From positions 124,001 through 188,000 of the forward strand of contig NW_026776931.1 in assembly GCF_030936135.1 (NCBI RefSeq): a DNA stretch of 64,000 nucleotides, given 5' to 3'. Shown here one piece after another: positions 12,101-24,100 of this stretch. The notes under the pieces were generated by a model. It was not told the origin of the DNA. It saw only the letters and a program-made list of their open reading frames with translations, and did no database searches. The position numbers were made by a program, and so were the translations under genes. Source of the stretch: Gavia stellata (Eukaryota; Chordata; Aves; Gaviiformes; Gaviidae). Numbering within the stretch: position 1 is the first letter of the stretch; each line of letters opens with the position of its first letter.

Positions 12101-15100
12101 TCCGTCCGTCGGGACTCTTGGAATTGGTGACGCCATGCAAGTGACAGTGGAGTTTCACCCGCTAAAGATGGGGCACCATTCCAGGTCCTTGGTAGTTCAC
12201 TACGACACAGGTAAGTGCTGGGCGCTGCGTGGTGCACGCTCTCTGCGTCCTTCAAAGCAGAGCCCTTTCTAAGCAGAATAATTTTAAGTTTGCTTTGTGG
12301 GCAACTTCTAAAACATTTTTTTCCAAAAGCTCTGCATGTTTCAGTGTTTAGAAGTGAACAGATAAGGGGCAGAGGCTGAGCCCGTCCTTGTTCTGTATGT
12401 CCTGTGCACTGGTCCCTCACTGGGGGACCCTGGTGTCAGCATGGTGTTCTGCACCCAGCACCTTCTCGTGACAGTCTTCTGCCATCATTCCCCGTTGTCC
12501 CAGCCACCTCAATTCCCTCTCCAGGGGTACCTGCCCTGCCCCAGCTTTACCTTGGATAAAAGTGAAGAGTAGTTGGTGTTGAGGGGGTTGTTAAAGTAGA
12601 TCCCCTCAAACGGGAATGAGATTTTGGAATGCTGTTTTTCTGGGAGTTGCTGAGTGGAGGAGGGAGAAACCTCGACTCTTCATTGCAGCGTGCGTATGCA
12701 CGCATGAAATTTTAGTCCATGACAACGCTATGTTTGAAGCGTAATGTGGGGAACACATGTCTCTGTCAGACTCTCTCCAGTGCCTGCTGTCCCTTACACA
12801 CCTCTGTCCCATGTACTGCTTCTCCATCATCTTGCCACAGACCTTTTTTTCCATGTTGCCCTCTACCCATCTACAGCCCATGCTTCCCAACATCAGGACT
12901 AAAGTAGCCAGGAGTTGAGGGCTCTTGGGATTTGGCAGGAAGTGCTCAGTGCCTCCCGAGATAGGTGTAAAATGTATGCTAGGGTACGAGAAGCCAAGAT
13001 CAGGCCACAGAAATACCGTCAGCTTTGTAAGTCACTTTAAGAGTAAGTGGGGAGAACTCAAGAAAAAGGTGCGACATGTTAAAATGCTTCTGTCGGCCTT
13101 GGTTCAGCAGAGGTATCTCGTGATGCTGAACGAGACGCTTTCTCTGTTGCACGTATGCATTTGGTGTGCGTTTTCTCGTGCTTGAAAGAGAGGTTTGTTT
13201 TGTCCCTATTCCTGACTGTTGGTCCTGGGGAGCATGATGTCCTAATCCAGGTGACAGTGTGACGCTTTAGTCCAGCAGTGAACATTTTAGTTGTCTCGAG
13301 TTTGTAGGGGTTACAAAAATGCTCCTGTATCTTCCAAATGCTCTTTGTGGCTTTATGAGTTGTCACAGCTTTGTTCAATATTTGTCAGTTAATGACATAT
13401 TCCCAGAGAATGGTTTATGCTCACTCTGAGAAGCTCATGGGATGGGTAGCGCTTTCTTGAAAGAACTACTGAAATTTCAGGTAGAGAAGCACAAAAAAGT
13501 GCCTCATTTGTATGCATCTAGAGAATCTATAGGATAAAATTCCGAGGGCTAGGTCTTTCTTTGACTCTTGTTCTTACTGACAAAGAGTACTGGAAAAGTA
13601 CTACTTTTTCCCTGGAAAAGTACTAGTACTTTTGTGTAATTTCTGACTAAGATGATTATTTCAGGCCCTCAGGTTCCTGTTTTGTGACAAATCATGACAA
13701 GTCTTTCCTTATTCACATTTCCCGGGCCATTCGTGCTTTTACAAACCTCTCCCATCTATCTCCCATACGGATTCCTCAACCGAGAAATCTGTTCAGTCTT
13801 CATATAGAAGCTGCTCCATACTTCTAATCGTACTTTCTGCCCTTCTCTATTAATTTCAAATGCTTCAGCTAGTTTTTTTGAGATCAGAACTATACCCAAT
13901 ACTTCAAGACCCACGTGGCCATGGGTTTAGACAGTGAGGTGACAGTTTTCACAGTGTTTCTTTTGTAGTAGTTTGTCTTGATCGTTGTGGAGGATTAGCT
14001 TGTGTTTCCATAAACCTGAGTTGTGCATGCTCGAAGCACTGTGCCTGTCTCCCATTTCTTGGGTCCTGGCTCATCTGCTTGCCAATGTATGCCGAGGATT
14101 CAGCGCAGGGGAAAGGTAATGCTTATAAAGCATGGCCGTCTCTGTAACTCTTCTGAAGTTCAGTGATTTTTATATGCTAAATTGTCCATTCTAGGAGGCA
14201 GACTGTCCAGTCCTTGGAAACATTGCTGGTGTTCTCCCAACGTAACTCAGCTCTGGCCACAAATCCCTGCCACTCCAGACTCCCTTAAGAGCAAAGAAAT
14301 TGAGGATTGTACAGGCATGAAGGCTGAATTCTCCATGTGCAGAGATGAATGACTGACCGTAGAGATCTACTGTTTTAAGGGCGAGTCTTGGCTCATTCCC
14401 CAACCCGGCTCCCAGAATGAATGGGATTCTGCTGCGTTGCCTGGCTTAGGATTGAAGGAGTCTGTCCAGCTCTCTCCTTGTGGTGTTGCATGGCAGCCTT
14501 TTAAAGGCAGGTCCATCCACTGGCTGCCTTGCTGTAAGCCCTGCAGTGAGGAGAAGGCTCTGCCTTTGCAGAGGGATGGCCTCCAGGCCATGGCTGGGCT
14601 GCTGCGCAACCGTCAGTTGGGGCTGGCTCGGAGGCTTTAAGCACCACTCCCTAGAAATGCCATTTCTGGAGAGCATGTCTGATGTTTGCTGTTTGCATCT
14701 CACCTGGGAAACACTCACCCACAACAGGAAGAGTGGGCTTGGTAGTGATGTTTGGGCTCGGTTGACTCCCAGGAGTTCGTTGGTTGGGAAGAATGAAGGT
14801 TTGAAAGCTCTGGGAATGAGGGAGCCTTTGGTGGGAGTCTGTTCTGGAGGGTGCGATGTCCTCGCTCTGGTCGTTGAATAGCTTGGGAATATTCAGTGTA
14901 GACTTGCACCCTCAGGCATAAGCAACAGGATCCAGGCTGAAGAAATGGGCTTGCAGGACTGTAATGGGCGGGCTGGTGCGGACCGTGCCCTACCAGTCTC
15001 ATTTTGACATATCTTCACAAACAGCAAGTTGAGGGTACTGCTTCTACAACACAGTGAAGTTCTCTTCTGGGTGCCATCCTGCGGTGGGCTGTCACTTCAC

Positions 15101-18100
15101 TTGTTCCTCTGAACCTCCCTTTTCTGCCCACATGCCCCCAGGCATCTTTGCTTGCCAGCAACAAGGGATCCTCAGGAGAGACCCACCACTGGTGGTGTGC
15201 CTGCAGGAGACCCTGGTCAAGCTATGACTGTGGTGGGACTCCTCAGAGTCACCTGAATGACTTTGATGCAGAATTCCCCGTGACCTGAGTGGGATGGCAA
15301 CCCAAAGGCCACCTGGGCACGTCTGAAAAATCTCACTGTAAATGCTGTCACCTTGGGGATAAACCTCTACAAACACATCCAGAAATAAGGTGGTTTAGAT
15401 GGTGTCCAGGACATCCTTGTGCTGTACACAGGCAGCTATCAGGATGAGATAAATGTGCTGATCCGTGGAACTGCTAATACAGCTAAAAGCTGTAACGCTT
15501 TCTTCTGTTACCTGTGGTTTGCTCTGTTCCTGGTACTTCCATCAGCAAGTGAGGTGAGCAAAGACTGCCCTTTGCTTTGTTGCAGGTGAAGATACCCACA
15601 CGAGCCTTTATGGAGCAGCTGGAGATGTCAACATCAGGCTAGACAGGAACTCCTTGGCAGTTGAGAAGACTTACCTCTCGCTGTCAAACCACGGATCTGT
15701 GGTCATCCACAATCGGAGTGAAATCATAGCCCACTTCCAGTGGAAGGCTTTTGCTACACAGGAAGAGGAGGATCAGCGGAAGCTGAGGTGCGTTTGAAAG
15801 ATTCGCTTCCATAAGATACGCTGCCCAAGGGTAAAACTGACGTGTGGGCTCAGGGGTGTTGGTGCTTTTGAATGGTTGAGGACAAGTAAACCATCCCCAG
15901 CATCAGGGTGCATGTCACTGAGCTTCAGGGTACTGGAGCTCAGCACTTCCCATTCCAGTTCCACCCATACTCCAGCTGAGGAAGATGTTTTGGAGAGGAA
16001 AGGTTGGTTGCAGTGACTGGATAGTAAATTGGTGGTTTGTGGGAGCACAGACCACTGAGGTCCAGAGATCCCTGGGCTACAGAGGGTCCATGAGGCTGAG
16101 GAAAGTGTCAGCACTCGTTACCTGGGACGTAATGTAGCTGCAGATAACATAACTATTACGATAGTCACTGCAGTTTCTTCCGCTCCAGCTTTGATAAGGT
16201 GGCAGGCTCCTTTTCCAGCAATGTGCAGGGTAGGGTGAAAGTTGAGGCCACCCTGCTGTAGGGTGTTAATTGCCTTGCGCTGCCCTGGTTTCCAGTACAA
16301 GGAGGTATTTGTGCCCTTCCTTCGAGGCTGGGGAGAGTTTGGAGGTGGAGGGTTCTGCAGGGAAGGTAGGGCAGCACAGGACCTGGAAGTGTATTTGGGC
16401 TTCAGCCACCCATGTCTTCACGGTGGTGAGAGATGGGGCAGGTTCTTGAAAGGGTGACTTTGCTCAAGCTTTGAAATTCCCATTTCAGGCAGCAGAGAAA
16501 CACTTGCAGCCCGGGGGGGTGAATTGGAAATGACACGTAAAAGCTTGGGTGATTTAGGGAATCCTTGTGTGACTTTTCAGACTTGGATGGATGTAGGTAT
16601 ATATGAGTTAGTCTGAACCCATAGCTGATCAGGAAACTGCCTTAAAGTGGAGCACTTTCTGAGGGCCTCTGAGCAAATAAAGTGCAACGTAATTAGGTCA
16701 GAAATGCCTTGAAGGGCAAAACTAGTTTTCCACTGTTCTCTCTTTAATGACACAGTGTGTGACTTCTGTGCACGCTCAGTGTGTTGAAAGGAAACCTCCT
16801 GACCTTCTCTTGATACTTCCCTGGCCCATTCCTTTACCATCTCTTCCCAGCTGCCTGTCTCAGCCTGGACCCTGAGTGTTCCTCTTTCCCCTCAGAAGCA
16901 ACCAGGTTTCCCCACAGTAGACTTCAACCGGATTTTTTTTTTCTTTTTTTTCCAATTACATTTGATCTCGTGCCAGTTTGTGTCTTAGAGTCTCAGCAGG
17001 AGGTTTTGTTCTTCCTTACTTGGAAGTCTTAGGGATGGTCATAGCTCTAAGGCCACTGTCCTGCTGTCAGAGAAGCAGGGATCCCCTGGTGGAAGGCAGT
17101 ATAGGGAACTGGGAGCAGGCATTGTTTGCTTATCCCCGCTGGTCCAAAAAGGAAGGAAAAAGAGTGATGCTCGTAACCTGCAGCTGAACCCCAGGTGCTT
17201 CTCCCCTTGCCAGTGAAGCCCTGCAGTGGGTGCTCCTTGATCTTTATCTGCCTCCCCCGAGCAGCTCTATGGTGGGAAAAGCCAGTTGAGGTTGGTGGAT
17301 TCTCCATCAGTTGTGGCAGTGGCTTTGAGCCAGGAGGCTCTCTTGAGGGCTGCTAGCTTTCCAAAACCTCTTCTTAACTTGTGTGGAGTAAAACTACCTG
17401 CCACGCCAGGGAGCAACAAGTGATCATCTGATCCATTTGGGACCCCATGGCTCGGGGTCAGCCCCTTGCTGAGCTGCTGCTGATGCTGCTGTTCCTCCCC
17501 GAGTGCATTGCTGCCCCTGCACTTACCCGGCAGTCTCTGCAAATATGTTGCTTATTGAATTATCTGTTTGGTTTGTCTCTCCCCGTGGCCGCAGGCTGTG
17601 TCGCAGGCTGCAGAGGCAGGAAGAGGACAGGACGGATTGCTTCCTCAAGGAGTGCACGGTGGACCCCACTCTCCGAGACCGCCTTTCCCTTCTCTCCCGC
17701 ACCTTCCGGAACCAGAGGGCAAAGGTGCAAGGAGACTCCATGCTTTTCTCCGATGATATCTTCACCATTGAGCCGATGGTAAGCTGTAGCTGAGAACCTC
17801 CCCTCCTCCTCCTCCTGCTCCTCCCTGAATGAGGTCACTTGGCAGATCCTGCATCAGCTGCCTTGATGTGCCGAGAGAAAACGTCAGGTTTCTAGTGATG
17901 CTGGGAGAGCTTGTTACAAAAACCACTTCTGAACTGCGGGCTCCTGACAGGCAGCGAGAGCCTGCCTAAAGCTGAGCTACTGCAAGGGCTATAAATAAGT
18001 GTTCTTAGAGTGTTCAGAGGTATCGATTATTATATCTAAGGGCACACCTGACGCATACTGTATGGGGAGTAACAAAGGGTATTAGAGCATTGTCAGTTCA

Positions 18101-21100
18101 CATATTGACCTGAAGAATGAAATGGTCCTCTGTGGAAAGGAGGCCAAATTCAGCCCAAGTTTAGTCATGGAAACACCAATCCCTTTGTATAAGCTGGACT
18201 TACACCATGTCTGAATCTCCCTTCCAATGGCATCTGTGAGCCTGGACACAAGACTGGCAGGTTTTTTTTGAGTTGTATGGCACATAGGTACAGAAAAATC
18301 TTTGCTTTTCTGTTTCTGCAAGCAAAACCCCATGTCCTTCAATCAACCAGAGCTCTGATTCTGAGTATTTGCATGGTCTGAGACGAAGAATGCCTGCTGT
18401 CTGAGCAGTGCAAAATCCCTTCTCATCTTGGAGTGAACCCTAGAATAAGCCCAACCTCTTCTTTTTTTAAAATAGGTGAAAGTAATTTTTTTTTTTTTAA
18501 CCAAGGAAGGGGATCGTGTTCTCTTCTTGGTTACTCCTTTAGCCCATCGAAGGCTGAGAGCCAGCAATGTCAGCACAACTGCAGTTTCACACCACTGTAG
18601 CTGACAGCAGCATGGTGTGACCAAGAGACTGTGTCAGAGCAGTAGGAGTATTGTAGAGTGGGAGCTGATGAGCTGAGCATGAAGGGCATCGTGCAGTGCA
18701 TTAGAGTTGATTTTGGAGTGTGTCCCAGGGCTCCTGCTTCGTTACAGTTGGAGTATGACTCCAGAACTAGCTCAACCCCCCCTTGAGCTCCTGAAGTGCA
18801 TTAAGGTGAGGTCCAGAAGTCTGGCTGCCCACAGTACTGCGTGCTGGTACTCCATGTAATGATGTACAGACATGAAGTGTAGCCAGGTCCCTTTTCCTTA
18901 GACTGGCTGGTACCTCTGAAGAAATCCTGCTTGATTTGCTGGAATTTGGTTGCCAGTTGGGTTGCTTCGTTGTAGCCCTAATTTAACAAAATGCCTCTCC
19001 CGGGTGCCAGTAAAGGTAAGGGACTTGGGACAGTTTTTTGCAGCTGCTTCCAGACTCTTTTATAAATGTTGTTGGCAAGTGTTGCTTGCTCCTTGCTCTT
19101 CACTGATGCTCTAAATATAGGCTACAGGGCTGTGGTTGAAAACAAGACATGTAACGTTTGAAGATAAATGGTTTTCTGTCTGCTTCTGTTTTAGGAGGGA
19201 GATGTCTGGCCAAATTCTTCGGCTGAAATCAAGGTCATCTTTAAACCCCGAGAAGCCAGAGTGTATCAACAAGCGGTCTACTGTGAAATCTCAGGTACAG
19301 CTCCTTTCTCCTGCTTCTGTTACCCATGGTGAAGGCGAGGCACAAATAGTCTTCCAGCCCCCTCGGTTCTCATGTAGTTGCTGGGAAGGGTGGGTGGTCA
19401 GCAGGTCAGGGCTGGCACATGCCCGCTGTCCCTGCGGTTTCCAGGTGATCTCCTGTCCAAGGCCAGCCCTCGCGATGCCTGGCTACAAGCTTGGATCACT
19501 GATCCCAGACCAGCCAAGGCAGTGAAGGGATAAGCTTTCATGCCATGGGTTTGCCAGCATTTGCTCTGCTGCAAGGTGCCTGGAAAGGCCAAAGAATGAC
19601 ACAGCAGAACAGCTTTCGTGGACGAGCACTAAGCCCCTATAGACCGTATACTTCCAAGATGAATCTTTATTACACGGATGCATCATCAGACGCCTGAGGC
19701 AGCAGGAGCTGAGTTACAAATGTGCTCCCAGATCCTGGCTCACCTCCCGCTCCCCAGATGCTGTCAGACCTCAGGTGACTGAGCCCCGCTGAGTGCGGGG
19801 TGTCTCCGAAAAGACCACTTCTGGCCAGCCTGTGCTTCTCTCCCTGTGTGGGAACTGTCACCTCGTGGCTCGGCATCTATGGTGCATACGGGTAGTGTTG
19901 CACAGGCCTTGCTGTACTCAGCAGGGTGAACGTCCTCCCTGGGAATCGGAATCCGAGCAGTCCGCTAGACAAGCTTTATGCCCATCCTGTCTTACGGAAG
20001 TGCTGCCAAGTCTTCTTCTGGGAGTGGTTACTGTTGATGTGCGTATGGCCGTTAGCAGGGAGCTTCGCCTTGCTTGGGCTCGTACTTCTCGGCTCCTGTG
20101 CTGTTGTCTCTGATTGCATCAGTATAGATGGCAGATTTTTATCTTCAGTTCTGTTTTGTGAGCTTTGTGCCTTCACTGAATGGATTTCAAAGCTCATCTA
20201 AGTGTGTGGGAAGAAATTCAGAGATCGTGTTTTAAACTCAGCATCCCGTTTTCAGGGTGCAAACTGATCACTAAATTAGAAACCGGCCCAAGGGCATATG
20301 TCCCGAGGGAGGAGAAGGGTCCCGTATCTTCTTCCTGGAGCATCTAGAGCTGGTCCCATCCATCGCGGAGTCAGGGACTAGCATTGAGGCAGGCTGGAAA
20401 ATCCAGGGCAACAGAGGGAATTACTGTACTGAAACGGCAATCTCTCCCCAGGCCGAGAGGCCAGGCTGCCCCTGCGCATCAAAGGTGAAGGCATAGGGCC
20501 CTGGCTCCGCTTCAACTTTGACCAGCTGGACATCGGGAAGGTTTTCATTGGATCAGCCCACAGCTATGAGGTGAGCAGGAGGGGTTCGCAGGGGTTGGGC
20601 TGGATCCTCATGGCTCCCGGGGCAACGCTGAGCCTCGTGGACCTGGGGGATTCCTGGCAATTGAGGCAGTTGTGAGCAGGGAATATTTGACATATGAGTC
20701 AAGTTTGGGGGGTTTCACAGAATCTGGATACTTTTGGTGGGGTCTGAAAGGTGTATATTTTCGTGAAGCCCTAGTCCCTGCTTTTTGGCAATCTCCATTT
20801 GAGATCAGCTGGGAGGCTTCATGCAAAAATCCCCCTTGACACATGAAAGCAGCACTGGGTCAAAAAGATAAGTATTCAGAGGGTTTTGTTTCAGCCCTAG
20901 ATGCAAAGCACCTTTGTACTCTGGCTCTTAAAAAGCAGCTGGAACAAATTTACTGTGTTTGAACTCAAGTCCCTTGCAAAGAGTTTTCAGTTAAGTGCAT
21001 CCTACCAATTCCTGGGAGTCAGAGGAAAGCCATCCAGCCTCCTGGCTCCAAGCTGTCCCTAGGAAAGAAATTGGGAGTGCTTCCCCTCGCTGACGAGCCC

Positions 21101-24100
21101 CTCACCACACTTCGGGCTTGGTGCACCTCTGGCTCTATGAAGAGCAAAGCATTTCTGGAAATGAAGCAAAGGCACTTTCTATATATTTGCCTCCCCCCAA
21201 TGGTGTCAAGTCTTCTGCAAAAAAAAAGATAGAGCAAGTGAAAGAGGTAGAAGACGAGGCAATACATCATGCCAGACACTTTCAAAACCTTGACTGTGGC
21301 AGGGAAGGACAGATTAAGGTGTTTTCTTATGGAAATATTGTGTGCTCTGTGCATTTTTAATGCTGATACTTTATTGATTCTCTCTCTATCAATTTATGAT
21401 TTTCATTACTTGAGAAAATGTGATGAAGTAGATGAAGCTGTTAGTGCTTTCCTAAGCAGCTAGACTGGAGGTAAACCTCAGCTCAGCGTCGGATCCCTAA
21501 GTGCAATTTGTAACTAAGGTGTAAAACACACAAGAGGCAAGAGTAGTGTTCAAGTTACCATTGTGGAGCTTGAATACATGCATATTTTCAGCAGCAGCTG
21601 CAAAGTTGAAAAAACAAAGGATGTTTCTATGCTTCTGTCTCAGTTTTTCTGACAGGTTTTGCAAGGACAAAAATTAGGGGAAAGAAATTGAAAGCAGATA
21701 GCTAAGTCCACGGAAATGGCAGGATTTCACCCTGCAGCAATCAGAAACTACAGCTTTGCTTTGGGTAGGTTTGTTGGTGATGGACGGCGTGCCGGTACTC
21801 ACAGGCAGATCTGGGCATTTCTCACCCAACATGAAAAGAGCTGAATTTCAACAAACGCTGCGGGATTGTGTTACTTGTTCGAGGCAGTAGATCTCTCGAG
21901 CATTCAACAAAATATGGCTTGGTTCTAAATTTGCAGTTTATTCCAGTAATGGTAAAATCTTAGATGGTAGCTGTGTGTATATTTAGGAAAGAGAACTTCT
22001 TTGGAATAGATGGAGCTGCTATGCACCTCACGCTCATTCTTTCCTGACATGTCTGTTGGAGCAAAGACTAAGAAAGTATCACCTTAAAGAAGAAAGAAGA
22101 GAAACCTAACTTCTGTACTGTAGCAGAGTTGGGGAGTGCTTCTGAAGTTGGTTATAGTGCTGGCCTGAGGGGTCTTCTACATGCAATGAACTTGTTGGCT
22201 GCAATGGAAGCTGCCCATGTTCTGCCCTTGGCAGGACCAGGCTCATCAGGAGCAGAAGCAGTTGTGTGATGACCCACTAGTAACCGCCCTTCGTTGCTCT
22301 TAGGGGCAGGTCTGAATCAACTCGCTGATGCTGAGCAGGTCCTCTGCACTGCAAGTCAGAGTGGACTGCTCTGTATCAGTAGAATAAACCCAGCGTGACT
22401 CTGTTTAGATGAAGTTATCGCTGCTTTGCATGTAAAAACCCAAAGGCAGAACTTGTCCTGTTGCATATTCTTTGGCTTCTGCCAAGCAGCAGCACACGGC
22501 ATCTTCTGTCTTTTTACAGATGTTACTTGTTTAATGGGAAAACAAGTCAGCCTTGTGTAAGAAAGGAAGATTCCTTATGTATTTCCATTTCGCTTTCTTG
22601 CTGCTGCAGGCGGTCCTGTTTAACAAAGGAGCCATCGATGCTTTCTTCCAGTTGGTCCCTCCAGCTACAGCTCTGGGCTCCTGCTTCACCTTTCTGCCCC
22701 GGGAGGGCACCATTTTGCCGGACGGGCTCCAGGTGATCCGGATCTCCTTCAGTTCCACCATCCTGGGGCAGTTCACAGAAGAATTCAAGTTCAGTGTGAA
22801 TGGATCCCCTGAGCCTGTGACCTTGACTATCAGGTGAGGAGGGTTATAGGAGCTTGGTGGGCACATCTGTAGGTCTCTCTGGGTAATCAGCTCCCCCCTA
22901 CCTCATTTTATGATGGAGCAGAGAAAAAAGGGGTTGTCTAAGGTCTTTGTCTTGGCTCAGATCCTAGCACCCTCCCACTAAGAGCCAAGACTTTTTAACC
23001 TTGACTCCAGTTTGAACCTTGCAATTGCAGCAGCCAAGAAAGTGTAATTGTCTGCGAGAGGAAATCATAGAATGGTTTGGGTTGGAAGGGACCTTTAAAG
23101 GTCATCTAGTCCAACCCCCCTGCAGTGAGCAGGGACATCTTCAAGTAGACTAGGTTGTTCAGAGCCCTGTCCAGCCTGACCTTGAATGTTTCCATCTACC
23201 ACCTCTCTGGGCAACCTGTGCCAGTGCCTCACCACCCTCATTGTAAAATATTTCTTCCTTCTATCTAGTCTAAATCTACCCTCTTTCAGTTTAAAGCCAT
23301 TACCCCTTGTCCTATCGCTACAGGCCCTGCTAAAAAGTCTGTCCCCGTCTTTCTTATAAGCCCCCTTTAAGTATTGAAAGGCCACAAGAAGGTCTCCCCG
23401 GAGCCTTCTCTTCTCCAGGCTGACCAACCCCAACTCTCTCAGCCTTTCCTCATAGGGGAGGTGTTGCATCGCTCTGATAGTTTTCGTGTCCCTCCTCTGG
23501 ACCTGCCTCAACAGGTCCGTGTCTTTCCTGTGCTGAGGACTCCAGAGCTGGACCCAGTACTGCAGGTGGGGTCTCACCAGAGCTGAGTAGAGGGGCAGAA
23601 TCACCTCCCTTGAGCTGCTGGCCACCTGTGACCATGCCTCCTCTGCTCTCAATACGCAGTTTAACTTTCAAAGTCTTGGGTTCCTCTAGGAAGCAGCTTT
23701 GCCTTCATGGTTGAGCCAGGGTGGCTCTGTGACTTTCTAGGACACTGTTTGCCCAGAATTTGGCAGCAGCAGATTCCTTTTGTGACCCTTTGACATCTCT
23801 GTGTGAGGACCGTGGTGCTTTAAGTGACTACCCGTGCTGGAAAAAAGTTTGACTGGAGGCCGTACGGGAAAGGTGTGGAGATGCCTGCTGCCCTGTCCCG
23901 GTACCCAGGAGCTGAAGTGACTCCTTGCTACAGGTAGCTCATTCCCCCTTGGGCCATGGCAGACAGTGTGATGGTATCAGCTTTGGGCAGTAGATGGTCT
24001 GGGATGTCCCCTGAACACCCAGCAGGGCCAAGAGGGCTTTGGAGAGGGGCCAGCCTGGGTGATTCTGCATCCAGAAGCAGTGTTTTTAAAATCCTCTGTT

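Noticed and set aside
11872-12420. 182-codon open frame on the minus strand
   Set aside because: It lies antisense across E4, has an odd composition with no known motif, and is explained as a shadow of coding sequence plus chance.
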